A stretch of DNA of 64,000 nucleotides from Calothrix parasitica NIES-267 (GTDB taxonomy: Bacteria > Cyanobacteriota > Cyanobacteriia > Cyanobacteriales > Nostocaceae). The DNA is taken from assembly GCF_002368095.1 (NCBI RefSeq), contig NZ_AP018227.1:2093359-2157358 (forward strand). Direction: 5' to 3'. Shown piece after piece: positions 63,953-64,000 of this stretch (positions are counted from its first letter, which is position 1; each line of letters opens with the position of its first letter). The position numbers and the translations under genes are program-made. The notes below the pieces were generated by a model that did no database searches, was not told where the DNA came from, and worked only from the letters and a program-made list of their open reading frames with translations.

Positions 63953-64000
63953 TTAAGCTGGAGTTACGCTAACAATCTTTCCACCTTGACGCAGAATTTG
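63953..64000 (-). CDS. cpcC: Phycobilisome rod linker CpcC, C-terminal end (cut by window edge)
   Basis: Only the last 15 codons are inside: QILRQGGKIVSVTPA then TAA. This is the end of the CpcD-like domain that closes CpcC. The rest, and presumably cpcB and cpcA, lies to the right of the window. The 156-bp gap to cpcD contains GGAGTTA and TCTCCC repeats. Confidence 0.8.
   Translation of the reverse strand, partial: QILRQGGKIVSVTPA

Overview
The window is a chromosomal segment of a filamentous, probably heterocyst-forming cyanobacterium. Evidence is the phycobilisome rod/rod-core linker operon (cpcC-D-E-F-G-G-G), petM, ycf39, ycf66, an nblR-type regulator, an HLIP protein, a DevBCA exporter, an NtcA-type promoter before a nitrate permease, and repeated HIP1 octamers (GCGATCGC, e.g. 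near 1811, 6453, 10623, 18872, 22982, 34313, 48943, 62787). Low G+C and very abundant dispersed hairpin and heptamer repeats suggest a Nostocales genome of the Rivularia/Calothrix kind; this last step is inference.

Layout. 1-1.8 kb: ISL3-type transposase end, a decayed membrane-protein gene and repeats. 1.8-12 kb: housekeeping and photosynthesis genes (pdxA, petM, ycf39, nadK, nblR, a DUF192 lipoprotein, trpC, lpd). 12-21 kb: accessory/conflict-like region with a small gene split by a MITE, an ankyrin protein, a caspase/EF-hand/EAL fusion, tRNA-Ser, a ferredoxin, an SNase-like lipoprotein, an inositol monophosphatase-like enzyme, a PD-(D/E)xK-like protein, and a minus-strand set of nuclease-lamin tail, small Pepco-like protein and a second caspase. 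21-29 kb: J-domain/TPR protein, hisZ, ferredoxin, ycf66, gnd, nrtP. 29.7-45.4 kb: three related Ser/Thr kinases interleaved with a glycosyltransferase-TPR protein, aspC, a histidine kinase, a cytokinin-dehydrogenase-like enzyme, and a type I hsdM-hsdS pair with no hsdR, preceded by an 85-bp tandem array. 45.6-52.2 kb: rhomboid with a substituted catalytic serine, an FHA-like secreted protein, a 1054-residue repeat membrane protein, an HLIP. 52.5-58.7 kb: devA-devC-devB with a divergent TetR regulator, an HD hydrolase and a GNAT acetyltransferase. 58.9-64 kb: the 3' two-thirds of the cpc operon, read on the minus strand and cut at the window edge.

The most interesting material is the pair of caspase-like loci 3 kb apart. 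One couples a peptidase with intact His/Cys dyad to a canonical Ca2+ loop and to an EAL c-di-GMP phosphodiesterase domain with its catalytic residues present. The other lies in line with a nonspecific nuclease lacking an export signal and with a small protein of the type found next to peptidase effectors, a configuration that suggests a regulated cell-suicide or defence module. Its caspase has lost its normal C-terminus and now ends in sequence antisense to the neighbouring gene. These functional proposals are inferences from domain content and gene order.
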